Counted from the stretch's first letter, positions 24,982-34,467 are shown. The stretch: DNA of 64,000 nucleotides from Pelosinus fermentans DSM 17108 (GCF_000271485.2 NZ_AKVN02000001.1:2381501-2445500); one strand, 5' to 3'. The notes: generated from the letters alone by a model not told the origin. Numbers and translations are program-made.

Positions 24982-26661
24982 TTAACTCTTCTTTACAACA
25001 GTGAGTGCTAATGTTGGTTTTATCCATATTTCAAATGTACGCTGCCAAGGTAAATAGGTTTGTATTTCTAAGTCGGTTATAACAATTTGTTCTAATCCTT
25101 GATCCGTACGAATTGTTATGGGAGAAATTCTTAATCCTTCACGTAATAAATGCTTACCTTTACTAGCCATCATTTTTTGCACTTGGGTATTCGTTTGATA
25201 ATAAGCAGTTTGTAAATGATAAGGGTCTATCTTTCGTCCTTGTAATTGTTTGTTAATGTATGGATTAATTTCTTTTTGGTAATATAAATCATCTAAGAAC
25301 CTTGCTGTTAAAAATTCTAAATTTTCTTTGTATACAGCTATTGCTTCTGCTAAGTTACTTTCTTTCTTTAATGCTTTCGTAAAGATACTAGCTTGAGTGA
25401 CAGCGGTTCCAATTGAGTTACTGGTAGTATTCCATCCTGCGTAAGCAATAAGTTTAGAAATAGCAACCTCCTGTGCTAACAACACAGGCAATAATGTTTC
25501 AGAAACTTGAAAACTCTCTGTTAAGTCAACTAAGGCTACTTGATAGCCTTGATCTAATAGATTACTAACTTGTTCAGCCGAAGATGAAAAGGTTGATTGA
25601 TTATTCGCAGTACCAACATGTACATAAAGAATAAAATCAGCTTGATCTATCTTTCCTGCCTCTACGGCACCAGCAATCCTTATTTTTTCTTGTACTGTTT
25701 TGGCTACAGTATGAGGCATAAAGGGCATAATAAGCTGTGCAGCATCGTGATTGGAATACATCACAAAGATTTTTGGAGGATCGTTGGAATACTCCATTGC
25801 AATGTGTCCTAAAAGGCTTATTGCTACTTCATCGGTACCACGAGTAATAAATACTTTATTTGCGAGTGAAGGTTTCTGTATCAGTTGATGCTGTAATTGT
25901 TGTTTGTTCATGTTGGGAATGCCAAAGGGTTGACCATCATCTTGCCCAATTACTAAGCCAGCGAGCACTCCTTGTTCTACCATATTCATTAGTGTTAGAT
26001 TTAGTGCAGTATTCTTTTCATATAGAGCCGTATAATGTTGTATAACATTATACGGCAGTTGCTTTTCTAACGAATATATTGTATTGATATCTTCAGTATT
26101 TTCGAAAGTATAAACTTGGTCTTTGATTAATGAGTATTTCAGCATATTCTTTTGATAAGCAATATTTTCTTGATTATCTGCAATCAATAATCGAGGAATA
26201 ATATTAAAAGCATATATCTTCAAATGAGGACTTTCTTGGTGTATAACGGTTAGCAGATCAAGGACTTCATTCGTGTCTTCAGTGCTTCCCATAGATAGGC
26301 GCGATGCTAATAAACTCCCGTGAATTAGCATGTCAGTTGAAATAATAGCTGCATCTGCCTGCGGGCATACTTGCTTTAACCAGATGCGCAGTTCCTTTTT
26401 ATTAGCGGTAGTTTCATAATTATCCAATAATTCTGCTTGAGGAAGTAATACTCGAATTCCAGCGATTTGACCTAATTGTTCCACGAATTGTGTACAGGGT
26501 GGCCGACTATCTAAAGGAAGTAAAACTACCGTTAACCAATAATTTGTATTCGATTTCCATGTCATAATAGGATCAGATTTCCAAGGGGAAATATGTAAAA
26601 TAATAGTAGCTGCAATAAAGAAAGGGATGATGAGAATAAAAAATTTAAAGTTCTTGGACAT
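24982..26661 (-). CDS. DUF4127 family protein
   Basis: A 559-residue protein with an N-terminal hydrophobic segment (about 6-24, signal anchor) and the DUF4127 signature VVLLPLDSRPPCTQF near the start, plus ISTDMLIHGSLLASR, GQDDGQPFG and GTDEVAISLL. The function of the family is unknown. The frame is open to 26760, but GAGGTGGCCCTT precedes the ATG at 26661 and the anchor follows directly, so I take that start. A promoter lies at 26695. It is divergent from rsmD. Confidence 0.85.
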   Translation of the reverse strand: MSKNFKFFILIIPFFIAATIILHISPWKSDPIMTWKSNTNYWLTVVLLPLDSRPPCTQFVEQLGQIAGIRVLLPQAELLDNYETTANKKELRIWLKQVCPQADAAIISTDMLIHGSLLASRLSMGSTEDTNEVLDLLTVIHQESPHLKIYAFNIIPRLLIADNQENIAYQKNMLKYSLIKDQVYTFENTEDINTIYSLEKQLPYNVIQHYTALYEKNTALNLTLMNMVEQGVLAGLVIGQDDGQPFGIPNMNKQQLQHQLIQKPSLANKVFITRGTDEVAISLLGHIAMEYSNDPPKIFVMYSNHDAAQLIMPFMPHTVAKTVQEKIRIAGAVEAGKIDQADFILYVHVGTANNQSTFSSSAEQVSNLLDQGYQVALVDLTESFQVSETLLPVLLAQEVAISKLIAYAGWNTTSNSIGTAVTQASIFTKALKKESNLAEAIAVYKENLEFLTARFLDDLYYQKEINPYINKQLQGRKIDPYHLQTAYYQTNTQVQKMMASKGKHLLREGLRISPITIRTDQGLEQIVITDLEIQTYLPWQRTFEIWIKPTLALTVVKKS

Positions 26662-26694
26662 AAGGGCCACCTCGTTATGAAAATATACTCCATA

Positions 26695-26722
26695 ATCATA
26701 CCATATGTTTTGTAAATCACAA
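26695..26722 (-). promoter_or_regulatory. Promoter of the DUF4127 gene
   Basis: On the minus strand TTGTGA (26722-26717), 16 bases, TATGAT (26700-26695), 33 bases before the start codon. Confidence 0.5.
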
Positions 26723-26778
26723 AAGATGATAGCAATGTGTGATCTATCAAAAAAATACAAAATATAAAAGTATTATAG

Positions 26779-26806
26779 TTGTATAGTAAAAAATATGTAG
26801 TATACT
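26779..26806 (+). promoter_or_regulatory. Promoter of rsmD-coaD
   Basis: TTGTAT at 26779-26784, 16 bases, TATACT at 26801-26806, about 45 bases before rsmD. It diverges from the DUF4127 promoter. Confidence 0.55.
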
Positions 26807-26851
26807 ATAAAAATATGTTACAATAAAAGATGTGATTATAGGTGATTTAAG

Positions 26852-27421
26852 ATGAGAATAATTACAGGAAGTGCCAAGGGGATAAAATTAAGTGCGCCAC
26901 GCGGTCTTGGAACGAGACCTACAGCTGATCGAGTTAAAGAAGCGGTCTTTAATATACTGGGAGATATTGTTGTTGATGCTCAGGTGCTGGATATTTTTGC
27001 AGGTACAGGGAATTTAGGATTGGAAGCATTGAGCCGTGGTGCGTCAACTGCCGTTTTTATTGACAGCAGCATTGATAGCATTACAAGCATCAAAGAAAAT
27101 GCCCAGCGTACTAAATTGATTGGACAAGCGGAGATTCTTAAAAATGACGTAATAAGGGCTTTAGATCGATTTGCAGGAATTGGTCGTTCATTTGATTTAA
27201 TTTTTTGCGATCCTCCATATAATAAAGGTTTTGTTCAAAAAGTATTAGAAAAAATTGAAACAAATTCAATAGTAAATCCAGAGGGGATACTTGTTATTGA
27301 ACACTCTAAGCATGAAGAAATAACAAATCAATGGGATCACTTGCAACTAAGACGTGTTGAGAAATATGGAGAAACATTAATCAGTTTTTTATTATATAAT
27401 ACCAATCAGGAGGTTAGATAG
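26852..27421 (+). CDS. rsmD: 16S rRNA m2G966 methyltransferase RsmD
   Basis: SAM-dependent N2-guanine methyltransferase for 16S rRNA G966. The 189-residue protein has MRIITGSAKG, RPTADRVKEAVFNIL, the SAM loop DIFAGTGNLGLEALSRGA and the catalytic DPPY tetrad. It is the counterpart of Bacillus ylbH. Its stop codon overlaps the coaD start by one base. Confidence 0.95.
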   Translation: MRIITGSAKGIKLSAPRGLGTRPTADRVKEAVFNILGDIVVDAQVLDIFAGTGNLGLEALSRGASTAVFIDSSIDSITSIKENAQRTKLIGQAEILKNDVIRALDRFAGIGRSFDLIFCDPPYNKGFVQKVLEKIETNSIVNPEGILVIEHSKHEEITNQWDHLQLRRVEKYGETLISFLLYNTNQEVR

Positions 27422-27903
27422 TGCGCATTGCAGTTTGTCCAGGAAGTTTTGACCCAGTAACCAACGGTCATATTGATATCTTTGAAAGGGCTAGCAAATT
27501 ATTTGATGTATTAATTATAGCCGTATTTCATAATCCCAATAAAAAACCTCTTTTTGATATGGCGGAGAGAGTCGAATTATTAACATTAACAACTAAGCAT
27601 ATCCCTAATATTCGAATTGATTCTTTTTCAGGTTTACTGAATGAATATGCTCATCAACAAAATGCTAATATTATTGTTAGAGGTTTGCGGGCATTAAGTG
27701 ATTTTGAATATGAATTCCAGCGGGCGTTATTAATAAAAAAAATCGATCCGACGTTGGAAACGGTGTTTATTATGACTAGTAGTGAATATTCATTCATAAG
27801 TTCAAGTGGAATAAAAGAATTGGCTAGCTTTGGTGGCTGTATAACAGGATTGGTGCCTAAGGGCGTAGAAGATAGAATTGGCAGTCGGATTAAAAAAGTC
27901 TAA
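27421..27903 (+). CDS. coaD: Phosphopantetheine adenylyltransferase
   Basis: Penultimate step of coenzyme A synthesis: 4'-phosphopantetheine plus ATP gives dephospho-CoA. The 160-residue nucleotidyltransferase shows CPGSFDPVTNGHIDIFERA (the HxGH-like motif), RGLRALSDFEYEFQ and the ISSSGIKELA motif. It starts with GTG directly coupled to rsmD (TAGTG) behind CAGGAGG. This order (rsmD-coaD) is near universal in Firmicutes. Confidence 0.97.
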   Translation: MRIAVCPGSFDPVTNGHIDIFERASKLFDVLIIAVFHNPNKKPLFDMAERVELLTLTTKHIPNIRIDSFSGLLNEYAHQQNANIIVRGLRALSDFEYEFQRALLIKKIDPTLETVFIMTSSEYSFISSSGIKELASFGGCITGLVPKGVEDRIGSRIKKV

Positions 27904-27928
27904 TTTATCCGATGACTAAACCATTCCA

Positions 27929-28030
27929 AGACTCCCACCTTCTTGCAAGTAGGAGTTAAGAGCGTTAAAGTCCTAAGGATATAAGTGTGACTAAGACTCA
28001 GGTGGAGTTTAAACTCCATCTGAATCTAGT
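27929..28030. repeat. Structured intergenic repeat (copy B) after coaD
   Basis: Two hairpins separated by about 40 bases: ACTCCCACCTTCTTGC...GTAGGAGT at about 27930-27956, and a long palindrome at 27995-28026 (GACTCAGGTGGAGTTT facing AAACTCCATCTGAATC, all paired allowing G.U). The 5' arm ACTCCCACCT of the first hairpin can also pair with AGGTGGAGT of the second, so two folds compete. The first half recurs at 24889. It may end the coaD transcript, but the tail (TAGTTTTC) is weak. Confidence 0.55.
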
Positions 28031-28132
28031 TTTCTTTATCATAGCACTAGCGTTGTGATATACACGGAATTTACACCAAAACATTTTTAATGAAGAATGT
28101 ATTGCAAGTAATACCGAATGGGGAGAGGTTTT

Positions 28133-28585
28133 ATGAGTATTGAAGGAATATTAGATGAATTAGAGGGCCTATTAATTGATGCTGCACGTGTGCCTTTTAC
28201 GAATAAAAGAGTTTTAGAAGAAGATGATGTTGCCCGGTTGCTTGATGAATTACGGGAGGCATTGCCAAAAGCAATTTCTGATGCTAGTAAGATCATGGAA
28301 GAACGGCAGCGTATTTTAGAAGATGCTCAAAAAGAAGCTCAACATATTGTTGAAAAAGCTAAAAGCTATACAATTAAATTAACTGATGAAAATATGATTA
28401 CAAAACAAGCACAAGAGCAGAGTGCCGAGATTCTCACCCAAGCGCATAAGCAAGCAGCTGATTTGCACGATGATGCAGTAAAATATGCTGATCAAGTTTT
28501 TAAGCATCTTTCAGGGAATTTAGAAAAAGCGTTAGAAGTTGTTAAACAGGGGCACAGTGAACTTCACCAACAACAAAAAAAATAA
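28133..28585 (+). CDS. Coiled-coil protein (ATPase subunit H/DivIVA-like)
   Basis: A 150-residue, highly charged, nearly all-helical protein; residues about 55-145 form a continuous coiled coil rich in E, Q, A and K. It resembles coiled-coil proteins annotated as V-type ATPase subunit H-like that follow coaD in other Clostridia-type genomes; no ATPase genes are nearby. GGGGAGAGG precedes ATG 28133; an ATG at 28118 overlaps this RBS and is rejected. Function unknown; a structural or membrane-associated role is inference. Confidence 0.75.
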   Translation: MSIEGILDELEGLLIDAARVPFTNKRVLEEDDVARLLDELREALPKAISDASKIMEERQRILEDAQKEAQHIVEKAKSYTIKLTDENMITKQAQEQSAEILTQAHKQAADLHDDAVKYADQVFKHLSGNLEKALEVVKQGHSELHQQQKK

Positions 28586-28608
28586 AAATAAAAAGATTTA
28601 CTAGCAAG

Positions 28609-28660
28609 GCAGCTGTAAAAATAAGGAGGAGTATGTTTTTCCTTATTTTTATGGCTGCTT
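28609..28660. terminator. Bidirectional terminator between convergent genes
   Basis: GCAGCTGTAAAAATAAGG and CCTTATTTTTATGGCTGC form an 18-bp stem with two imperfect positions. It lies between the coiled-coil gene and the end of the minus-strand ylbJ. Confidence 0.75.
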
Positions 28661-28698
28661 TGTTTTGCAAATCTTATAGTGTTATAGATTCTAAAGAA

Positions 28699-29958
28699 TT
28701 AATAGCTTTTTTTTCTTATATATCCATATAACTCTCTACTAATGTGTATCGCAATCGATAAGGCAATCATAATACTTAACAATACTAAAATCTGATAACT
28801 TACTTGTTCAATTCTTGTAAGAAATGAACTAACAGGCGTTGAATTAGGAGTCAGTAGAACTGGTAAGATAAATAGTTGTGTGGCATTGATAAAGGAAGAT
28901 TTCATTAAGAATATTGTGATGACCGCTGCTAAAATTGCGTGCAAAAGCCTTCCTACCATATAAGGGAACATCCGAATACCCGACTCAATAACGATGCTGG
29001 CTACTTGCCCGTGTACTGAAAGGCCGCTCCATGCAATGATTATACTTGCGACTACTGTTTTCTCAAGTAACGATCCATCGGCTTGACTTGCTGCTAGTGC
29101 ACCTAAATCGATTTCGAATAAACCGCTCACTAAAGCAGGAGCAAGATTTGTGGTGAAGCCGATTAAGCCTAATAAGCCTGCAAAAACAGTTGTTAATATA
29201 TCAGTAATGCCGACAATAGATAAAATGCGCAAAAAGACGGAGAAAAGAATAATAAAGCCACCAATTAATAAAATGGTATTCATCGAATTCTTTACTGAAT
29301 CGCCCAATAATTGCCCCATAGAGCGTTTATCTTCCTGTTTAGCAGCGTATAGAGCCCGAAAGGCTCTTATCAAGATATTTCCCTTTACTATTTTTGTTTC
29401 GTTAGTATAATTATCTCGTTCGCGGCCATGAAAACGAAAGATGATTCCAACAAGGAAACTAGAAAGATAATGTGCCAGTGCAATGACTGCACCTAATTCC
29501 GGCATTCCAAACATGCCAACAGCAACGGCACCAAACATAAATAGAGGATCTGCTGTATTGGTAAAAGATAATAGCCGTTCTGCTTCAACAGCAGTACAGA
29601 GTCGATTTTTTCGAAAATTGCCTGTTATTACAGCATCCATAGGATATCCAGAGGCTAATCCCATAGATAAAGCAAAAGCTCCCACCCCTGGGACATTAAA
29701 AACAGGTCTCATTAATGGTTCTAGTAAAATACCGATAAAATGAACTACACCCAATCCCATTAGAAGTTCGGATAAAATAAAAAAAGGTAATAAGGAAGGG
29801 AAAACAACAGTCCACCATAAATTTAGTCCCATAATCGCAGAATCAAATGCTTCTTTTGGGTAATTCACCATAGAAATAGTAATAAAGACTACACTAAACG
29901 CCATAAAATATGCTAGTAGACGCGAATGGTACCGTTTTCCTCTGCCGAAAATTCTCAT
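28699..29958 (-). CDS. ylbJ: Sporulation integral membrane protein YlbJ
   Basis: A 419-residue polytopic membrane protein with two nucleoside-recognition (Gate) type regions (WWTVVFPSLLPFFILSELL and ILLIGGFIILFSVF), as in YlbJ, which is required in Bacillus for spore cortex and heat resistance and is transcribed by sigma-E. GGAGAGGAGATAATT precedes the ATG. Upstream on the minus strand TCATATA-14 nt-CATATTTC (30029-30001) vaguely resembles a sigma-E promoter, but the -10 match is poor. It is inverted relative to neighbours, unlike the co-directional Bacillus order. Confidence 0.9.
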   Translation of the reverse strand: MRIFGRGKRYHSRLLAYFMAFSVVFITISMVNYPKEAFDSAIMGLNLWWTVVFPSLLPFFILSELLMGLGVVHFIGILLEPLMRPVFNVPGVGAFALSMGLASGYPMDAVITGNFRKNRLCTAVEAERLLSFTNTADPLFMFGAVAVGMFGMPELGAVIALAHYLSSFLVGIIFRFHGRERDNYTNETKIVKGNILIRAFRALYAAKQEDKRSMGQLLGDSVKNSMNTILLIGGFIILFSVFLRILSIVGITDILTTVFAGLLGLIGFTTNLAPALVSGLFEIDLGALAASQADGSLLEKTVVASIIIAWSGLSVHGQVASIVIESGIRMFPYMVGRLLHAILAAVITIFLMKSSFINATQLFILPVLLTPNSTPVSSFLTRIEQVSYQILVLLSIMIALSIAIHISRELYGYIRKKSY

Positions 29959-30089
29959 ATAATTATCTCCTCTCCTATCAGGCGGTCTTTAATATATATT
30001 GAAATATGAGAGATAATATAACTATATGAGATAGGAATTAATAAAATAGCTGGGGATGTATTTTTTACTATTTTCTAAGGAGTGGTTTG

Positions 30090-30914
30090 ATGCGGCCGAA
30101 AATTGGCGTTGCTCTTGGATCTGGTGGATTAAGAGGGTTAGCACATATTGGTGTGCTCAAGGTCTTAGAAAGGGAAAAAATTCCTATTGATTATATTGCA
30201 GGTTGTAGTATTGGTAGCTTAATTGGAGCTTTATATTGTTCAGGACAAACGCCAGAAACTATTTTACGATTAGCGAAACACTTGAAGCCTCGTCATTGGA
30301 TGGATTTTATGATTTCAAAAATGGGAATTGTTTCTGGTGACAAAGTATTGAAAATTATACATTTGTTAACAAAAGGAAAAAGTTTTTCGGATTTGAGGAT
30401 TCCGCTAGCTATCGTTGCTACGGATATAAAACAAGGCAAGGAAATTATCTTTACGGAAGGTAATGTAGCTGTTGCTGTAAGAGCAAGTACTTCGGTACCA
30501 GGATTTTTTGTGCCCTTTATCTTAGAAGATATGCTACTCGTTGATGGTGCAGTGCTAAATCCTACTCCCATTGATATAGTACGAAAAATGGGGGCTGATA
30601 TTGTCATTGCTGTAGATTTGGCACATGCAGGAACGATATGTAACATTACGAATATTTTTGATGTTATTATTCAGTCAATCGACATTATGGAACGAGAGTT
30701 ATTCAAATATCGACAACACAATTGGGATATATTAATTCGGCCAGATGTTGCTCATATTCAACCAAGTTCTTTTGAATATATGGATGAAAGCGTATTGTTA
30801 GGAGAGCAAGCAGCAGAGAAGATGATTTTAGATATTAAGCATTTATTAAATCATTCTATGTTGGAATATAAAGAGCTGGATAACGAAAATCCCATGCACC
30901 CATACTCCAACTAG
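30090..30914 (+). CDS. ylbK: Patatin-like phospholipase (YlbK/RssA family)
   Basis: A 274-residue patatin-fold serine hydrolase with the oxyanion loop GSGGLRGLAH, nucleophile elbow GCSIGS and the catalytic aspartate in LVDGAVLNP. Physiological substrate unknown. TAAGGAG lies 7 bases before ATG 30090; the frame also includes a TTG three bases earlier. Its last 59 bases overlap the 3' end of the convergent tmcAL gene, so the two mRNAs have complementary ends. Confidence 0.9.
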   Translation: MRPKIGVALGSGGLRGLAHIGVLKVLEREKIPIDYIAGCSIGSLIGALYCSGQTPETILRLAKHLKPRHWMDFMISKMGIVSGDKVLKIIHLLTKGKSFSDLRIPLAIVATDIKQGKEIIFTEGNVAVAVRASTSVPGFFVPFILEDMLLVDGAVLNPTPIDIVRKMGADIVIAVDLAHAGTICNITNIFDVIIQSIDIMERELFKYRQHNWDILIRPDVAHIQPSSFEYMDESVLLGEQAAEKMILDIKHLLNHSMLEYKELDNENPMHPYSN

Positions 30915-32103
30915 AGGAAGGGATTCCTAAACTATAAATATCACTAGCTAAAGTGTCAACAGACAGCATTTGTTGCAGCGGAGTTAGGGTATCTATATCA
31001 CGTTGTTTGCTGCTTAAATAATGAGTGGTTTTAGTTATTAGAGGGATTGCATGAATTTGGTTCATTTTTTTTAAAAGTAAACGTCCATTTTGATTGAAGG
31101 CTAAAATTCGAGCGTATAAAGGACCTTCTTTATCAAAACTTGCTAATTGATCCTGTGTAGTTCCTAATAATGCGTGAATCAGGATACGCTGTAAACGTGT
31201 ATAAGTATAACGCTTGCTTTTTAGTAGTGCTAACAAATCCTCTATATTTGCTGCCAATAGAGAAGAGTCACGGATTTTGTAATGCAGCCCTTCAGACACA
31301 TTCGGTAATTTTTCTAATTGTTTTGAACTTGTTATTCTTAATTGGGCCAATATAATAGAAGAGAAGTTAGATAGAGTAACTGGTCCACGCTTTTGAGACA
31401 GAAGGTCATAAAGTATTTTCGACGTTGTTTCAGGGACAGACATTTTTATTTCATCAGTAATAGTCATATGATCGATAATTGCTTGCCTTATGGCTGTGGC
31501 ACTGGCAAAGGATGACGTAATCGTAGTATCATTATATTTTGACTGTTGCCTAGTAACTGCAATTGGCTGCAATATAGGTGAATATTTTTTTATAGCACGT
31601 AAATATTCTACAGCTAAAATATTATTAGAAGAAGATATAATATTGCCCGCAATATTATATTGTTTTTCCAAGGCTTGTCCTAATGCGGAGGCATACGTAT
31701 TACCTAATTGCAAGTTTATATGCATTTGATTCATGATATTTACATCATTTGCAGCTGTGGCAATTTTATTCAATAGTTCCAAGTCGGCGTGCTCCGCTCC
31801 AAAACACACATGGCTGACAATTCCTAAAGAATGCAGAAGGCGAATACCTCCAGCAGCGAAATACTGAGCACTGCGAACTGCAAATACAGTGGGAAGTTCA
31901 ATAATAAGATCTACACCACCCCGAATTGCTATTTCGGCTCGTTTCCATTTATCAAACATTGCTGGTTCGCCTCTTTGTACAAAGTTTCCACTCATAACAC
32001 CTATGACAAAGGGACAGCCAGATCTTTTTTTTGCAGCATCTATATGCCATTTATGACCATTATGAAAAGGATTGTATTCAACAATTACACCAACTGCTTG
32101 CAT
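30856..32103 (-). CDS. tmcAL: tRNA(Met) cytidine acetate ligase TmcAL (YlbM)
   Basis: Makes N4-acetylcytidine at the wobble position of elongator tRNA-Met, using acetate and ATP. The 415-residue protein has the nucleotidyltransferase motif VEYNPFHNGHKWHI at residues 8-21, followed by VMSGNFVQRG and KWKRAEIA, typical of YlbM. GGAGTGACC precedes the ATG. It faces ylbK convergently (59-base overlap) and is divergent from ackA, whose enzyme also handles acetate. Confidence 0.94.
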   Translation of the reverse strand: MQAVGVIVEYNPFHNGHKWHIDAAKKRSGCPFVIGVMSGNFVQRGEPAMFDKWKRAEIAIRGGVDLIIELPTVFAVRSAQYFAAGGIRLLHSLGIVSHVCFGAEHADLELLNKIATAANDVNIMNQMHINLQLGNTYASALGQALEKQYNIAGNIISSSNNILAVEYLRAIKKYSPILQPIAVTRQQSKYNDTTITSSFASATAIRQAIIDHMTITDEIKMSVPETTSKILYDLLSQKRGPVTLSNFSSIILAQLRITSSKQLEKLPNVSEGLHYKIRDSSLLAANIEDLLALLKSKRYTYTRLQRILIHALLGTTQDQLASFDKEGPLYARILAFNQNGRLLLKKMNQIHAIPLITKTTHYLSSKQRDIDTLTPLQQMLSVDTLASDIYSLGIPSSSWSMGAWDFRYPALYIPT

Positions 32104-32387
32104 AATGATATGGTCACTCCAATTTCAAAAGATTATTATAACTATATGTTAAGTTATAATATCCATTATACTGATAAAACTCTACAAAAATAAATAAAAA
32201 ACACCCAAATCTTTGCTTCTTTTTGCAATTTATAAAAGAAAATTGCTAATACTATAGGAAAACAGTTTTTTTTAGTAACTTTATATAAAATTAAAGGAAA
32301 ATATAGTACTGTGTCGAAACTTAAGTACTTGTATGATCGTATAAAAGAGAATAATAAAGAAGAGAAGAATACGAGGAGGAATTGAAT
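32104..32387. promoter_or_regulatory. Divergent tmcAL/ackA intergenic region
   Basis: A 280-base A/T-rich spacer carrying the control regions of both divergent genes. It holds a hairpin GCAATTT-7 nt-AAATTGC-type at about 32224-32246 and an imperfect AGTACT...AGTACT repeat at 32305-32328. For ackA, TTGTAT (32329) with TAATAA 17 bases on is the best promoter I can see, but it is not convincing. Confidence 0.35.
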
Positions 32388-33584
32388 ATGAAAGTTTTAG
32401 TAGTGAATTGCGGAAGCTCTTCTATCAAATATCAATTATTTGAGATGAATGATGAGTCAGTAGTAGCAAAGGGGTTAGTTGAACGTATCGGTTTAGATGG
32501 AGCAGTGTTAACTCATCAGCCTGCTGACAAAGAAAAAGTTGTTATTAATGCTAATATTTCAAATCATACAATCGGTATTAGCTTAGTATTAGAAGCATTA
32601 ACGGATGCCAAACATGGAGTCATCTCTAGTATGAAGGAAATTGATGCGATTGGACATCGTGGTATCCATGGCGGTGAAAAATTTTCTGACTCTGTGCTGG
32701 TAGATGCAGGTGTAATTAAGGCAATTGAAGATTGTATCGAAATGGCACCTCTTCATAACCCGCCAAGTATTGCAGGAATTAATGCTTGCACTGAATTAAT
32801 GCCAGGAATACCACAAGTTGTAGTTTTTGATACTGCTTTTCATCAAACAATGCCTAAGAAAGCTTTCATGTATGGATTGCCTTATGAAGCATATGAGAAA
32901 TACGGCATTCGACGTTATGGATTCCATGGAACTTCTCATAAGTATGTGTCACAGCGTGTTGCGGACTTAATGGGTAAAGATTATAATGATTTAAAAATTA
33001 TTACTTGTCATTTAGGTAACGGTTCTAGCGTAGCTGCCATTGAAAATGGTAAATGTGTTGACACCAGCATGGGATTCACGCCGCTAGAAGGACTTTTAAT
33101 GGGAACCCGCTGTGGTAATATCGATCCAGCTATTATTCCATTTTTGATGAAAAAAGAAAATATGACTATGGAAGAAATTGATACTTACATTAATAAAAAA
33201 TCAGGTGTTTTAGGAGTTTCTGGAGTATCAAGTGACTTTAGAGATATTGAAAAAGCCGCCAAAGAGGGGAACGAACGTGCTCAATTGGCATTGGATATGT
33301 TTACATATGAGGTTGTTAAGTTTGTTGGCAGCTATGCAGCGGCAATGAATGGCGTTGATGCAATTATCTTTACAGCTGGTGTTGGTGAGAACTCTATCGA
33401 AATGCGTGCAAACATTTCAAAGGGTTTGGAATATTTGAATACTAAAATTGACAATGAAAAAAATAATGTTCGTGGTAAAGAAAGAGAAATTAGTACTGAC
33501 GACTCTAAAGTAAAATTGTTTGTAATCCCTACGAATGAAGAATTAATGATCGCTCGGGATACAAAAAGTATTTGTACTAAGTAA
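32388..33584 (+). CDS. ackA: Acetate kinase
   Basis: Interconverts acetyl phosphate and acetate with ATP formation; central to fermentative energy metabolism. The 398-residue ASKHA-fold protein has [10 protein letters not shown] at the N-terminus, [38 protein letters not shown] and FTAGVGENS. The ATG at 32388 has GAGGAGGA 7 bases upstream. It is followed by a terminator and a new strong promoter. No pta gene is adjacent. Confidence 0.97.
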   Translation: MKVLVVNCGSSSIKYQLFEMNDESVVAKGLVERIGLDGAVLTHQPADKEKVVINANISNHTIGISLVLEALTDAKHGVISSMKEIDAIGHRGIHGGEKFSDSVLVDAGVIKAIEDCIEMAPLHNPPSIAGINACTELMPGIPQVVVFDTAFHQTMPKKAFMYGLPYEAYEKYGIRRYGFHGTSHKYVSQRVADLMGKDYNDLKIITCHLGNGSSVAAIENGKCVDTSMGFTPLEGLLMGTRCGNIDPAIIPFLMKKENMTMEEIDTYINKKSGVLGVSGVSSDFRDIEKAAKEGNERAQLALDMFTYEVVKFVGSYAAAMNGVDAIIFTAGVGENSIEMRANISKGLEYLNTKIDNEKNNVRGKEREISTDDSKVKLFVIPTNEELMIARDTKSICTK

Positions 33585-33597
33585 TATTATTGCCGAT

Positions 33598-33633
33598 AAG
33601 AAAAGACTTGGTGTTAGCCAAGCCTTTTCTTGT
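33598..33633 (+). terminator. Terminator after ackA
   Basis: AAGAAAAGACTTGG and CCAAGCCTTTTCTT form a 14-bp stem with one mismatch and a 6-base loop. Its 3' edge touches the -35 of the next promoter. Confidence 0.8.
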
Positions 33634-33661
33634 TGACAAAATATAGAGGGGTAGCTATAAT
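33633..33661 (+). promoter_or_regulatory. Consensus promoter of DUF177-rpmF
   Basis: TTGACA at 33633-33638, exactly 17 bases, TATAAT at 33656-33661: a full consensus sigma-A promoter, abutting the ackA terminator. Confidence 0.9.
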
Positions 33662-33685
33662 TAATGAAGGTTGAGGTGGAAAATG

Positions 33686-34189
33686 ATGAAAATTAATGTC
33701 TTGCAGGCTAAAAAGGCTATTGGTAATGAACAAACATTTGAGTTTGTCACTTCTGCTGAAGAACTAGCTATCGAGGGTGAAACTCCCTGGAAGAGTAGTG
33801 TTATACACGTTGAAGGCAATTTGATAAATAATGGGCGAGCAATAGCTGTTGAAGGTATGATCTCTGCTAATGCCCAATATCAATGTAGTTGTTGTTTAGA
33901 AGATTTTTCTGCAAATATAGAAATTCCTTTTAGTGATAACTATCAGCAAGCTAATGATGAAGCTATCGATGATGAAGCTGATTTGGCTTATTATACTGGT
34001 GATGAAATTGATATTGCCGATTTAGTGCGTGAAAGCTTAATATTAGCAGAACCATTGAAAAGCGTATGCAGTGAAACTTGTCGAGGATTGTGTCCTCATT
34101 GTGGTATTAATCTTAATACTGCGCAATGCGATTGTCAGGGAAACTTAATCGATCCAAGACTCGCAGTACTGCAAAAACTTTTAAAGTGA
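33686..34189 (+). CDS. YceD/YlbN DUF177 family protein
   Basis: A 167-residue protein of the YceD family, which in bacteria is encoded directly before rpmF and has been linked to 23S rRNA accumulation. It has CSCCLEDF in the middle, an acidic stretch (DDEADLAYY) and a C-terminal CRGLCPHCGINLN...CDC cluster that looks zinc-binding. GAGGTGG lies 6 bases before ATG 33686; ATG 33683 is the alternative. It shares the consensus promoter at 33633 with rpmF. Confidence 0.9.
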   Translation: MKINVLQAKKAIGNEQTFEFVTSAEELAIEGETPWKSSVIHVEGNLINNGRAIAVEGMISANAQYQCSCCLEDFSANIEIPFSDNYQQANDEAIDDEADLAYYTGDEIDIADLVRESLILAEPLKSVCSETCRGLCPHCGINLNTAQCDCQGNLIDPRLAVLQKLLK

Positions 34190-34274
34190 AAATTAAAGGT
34201 TTTTTTAATTGCGTTGCTTGATTTTTCTTTATCCGATAACCATCTTGAAACCCTGTTAAGGAGGTGTGTAGTAA

Positions 34275-34457
34275 ATGGCAGTACCTAAGCGTAAGATGTC
34301 CAAAGCTCGTCGTGACAAACGTCGTGCGAATTGGAAATTAACCGTTCCTGGCTTTGTAGCATGTCCACAATGTCACGAATTGAAAATGCCTCATAGAGTT
34401 TGTCCTGAATGTGGTCATTACAATGGTAAGGTAGTTATAAAAGCAAAAGCAGAATAA
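34275..34457 (+). CDS. rpmF: 50S ribosomal protein L32
   Basis: A 60-residue ribosomal protein with MAVPKRKMSKARRDKRRA and the zinc motif CPQC...CPEC. AAGGAGGTGTG precedes the ATG. It follows DUF177 as in nearly all bacteria and ends at the terminator at 34468. Confidence 0.98.
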   Translation: MAVPKRKMSKARRDKRRANWKLTVPGFVACPQCHELKMPHRVCPECGHYNGKVVIKAKAE

Positions 34458-34467
34458 GATCTTACTT

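Noticed and set aside
30001-30029. Sigma-E-like promoter for ylbJ
   Set aside because: The -35-like TCATATA is good but the -10-like CATATTTC matches only the first four bases; mentioned in the gene entry but not called.
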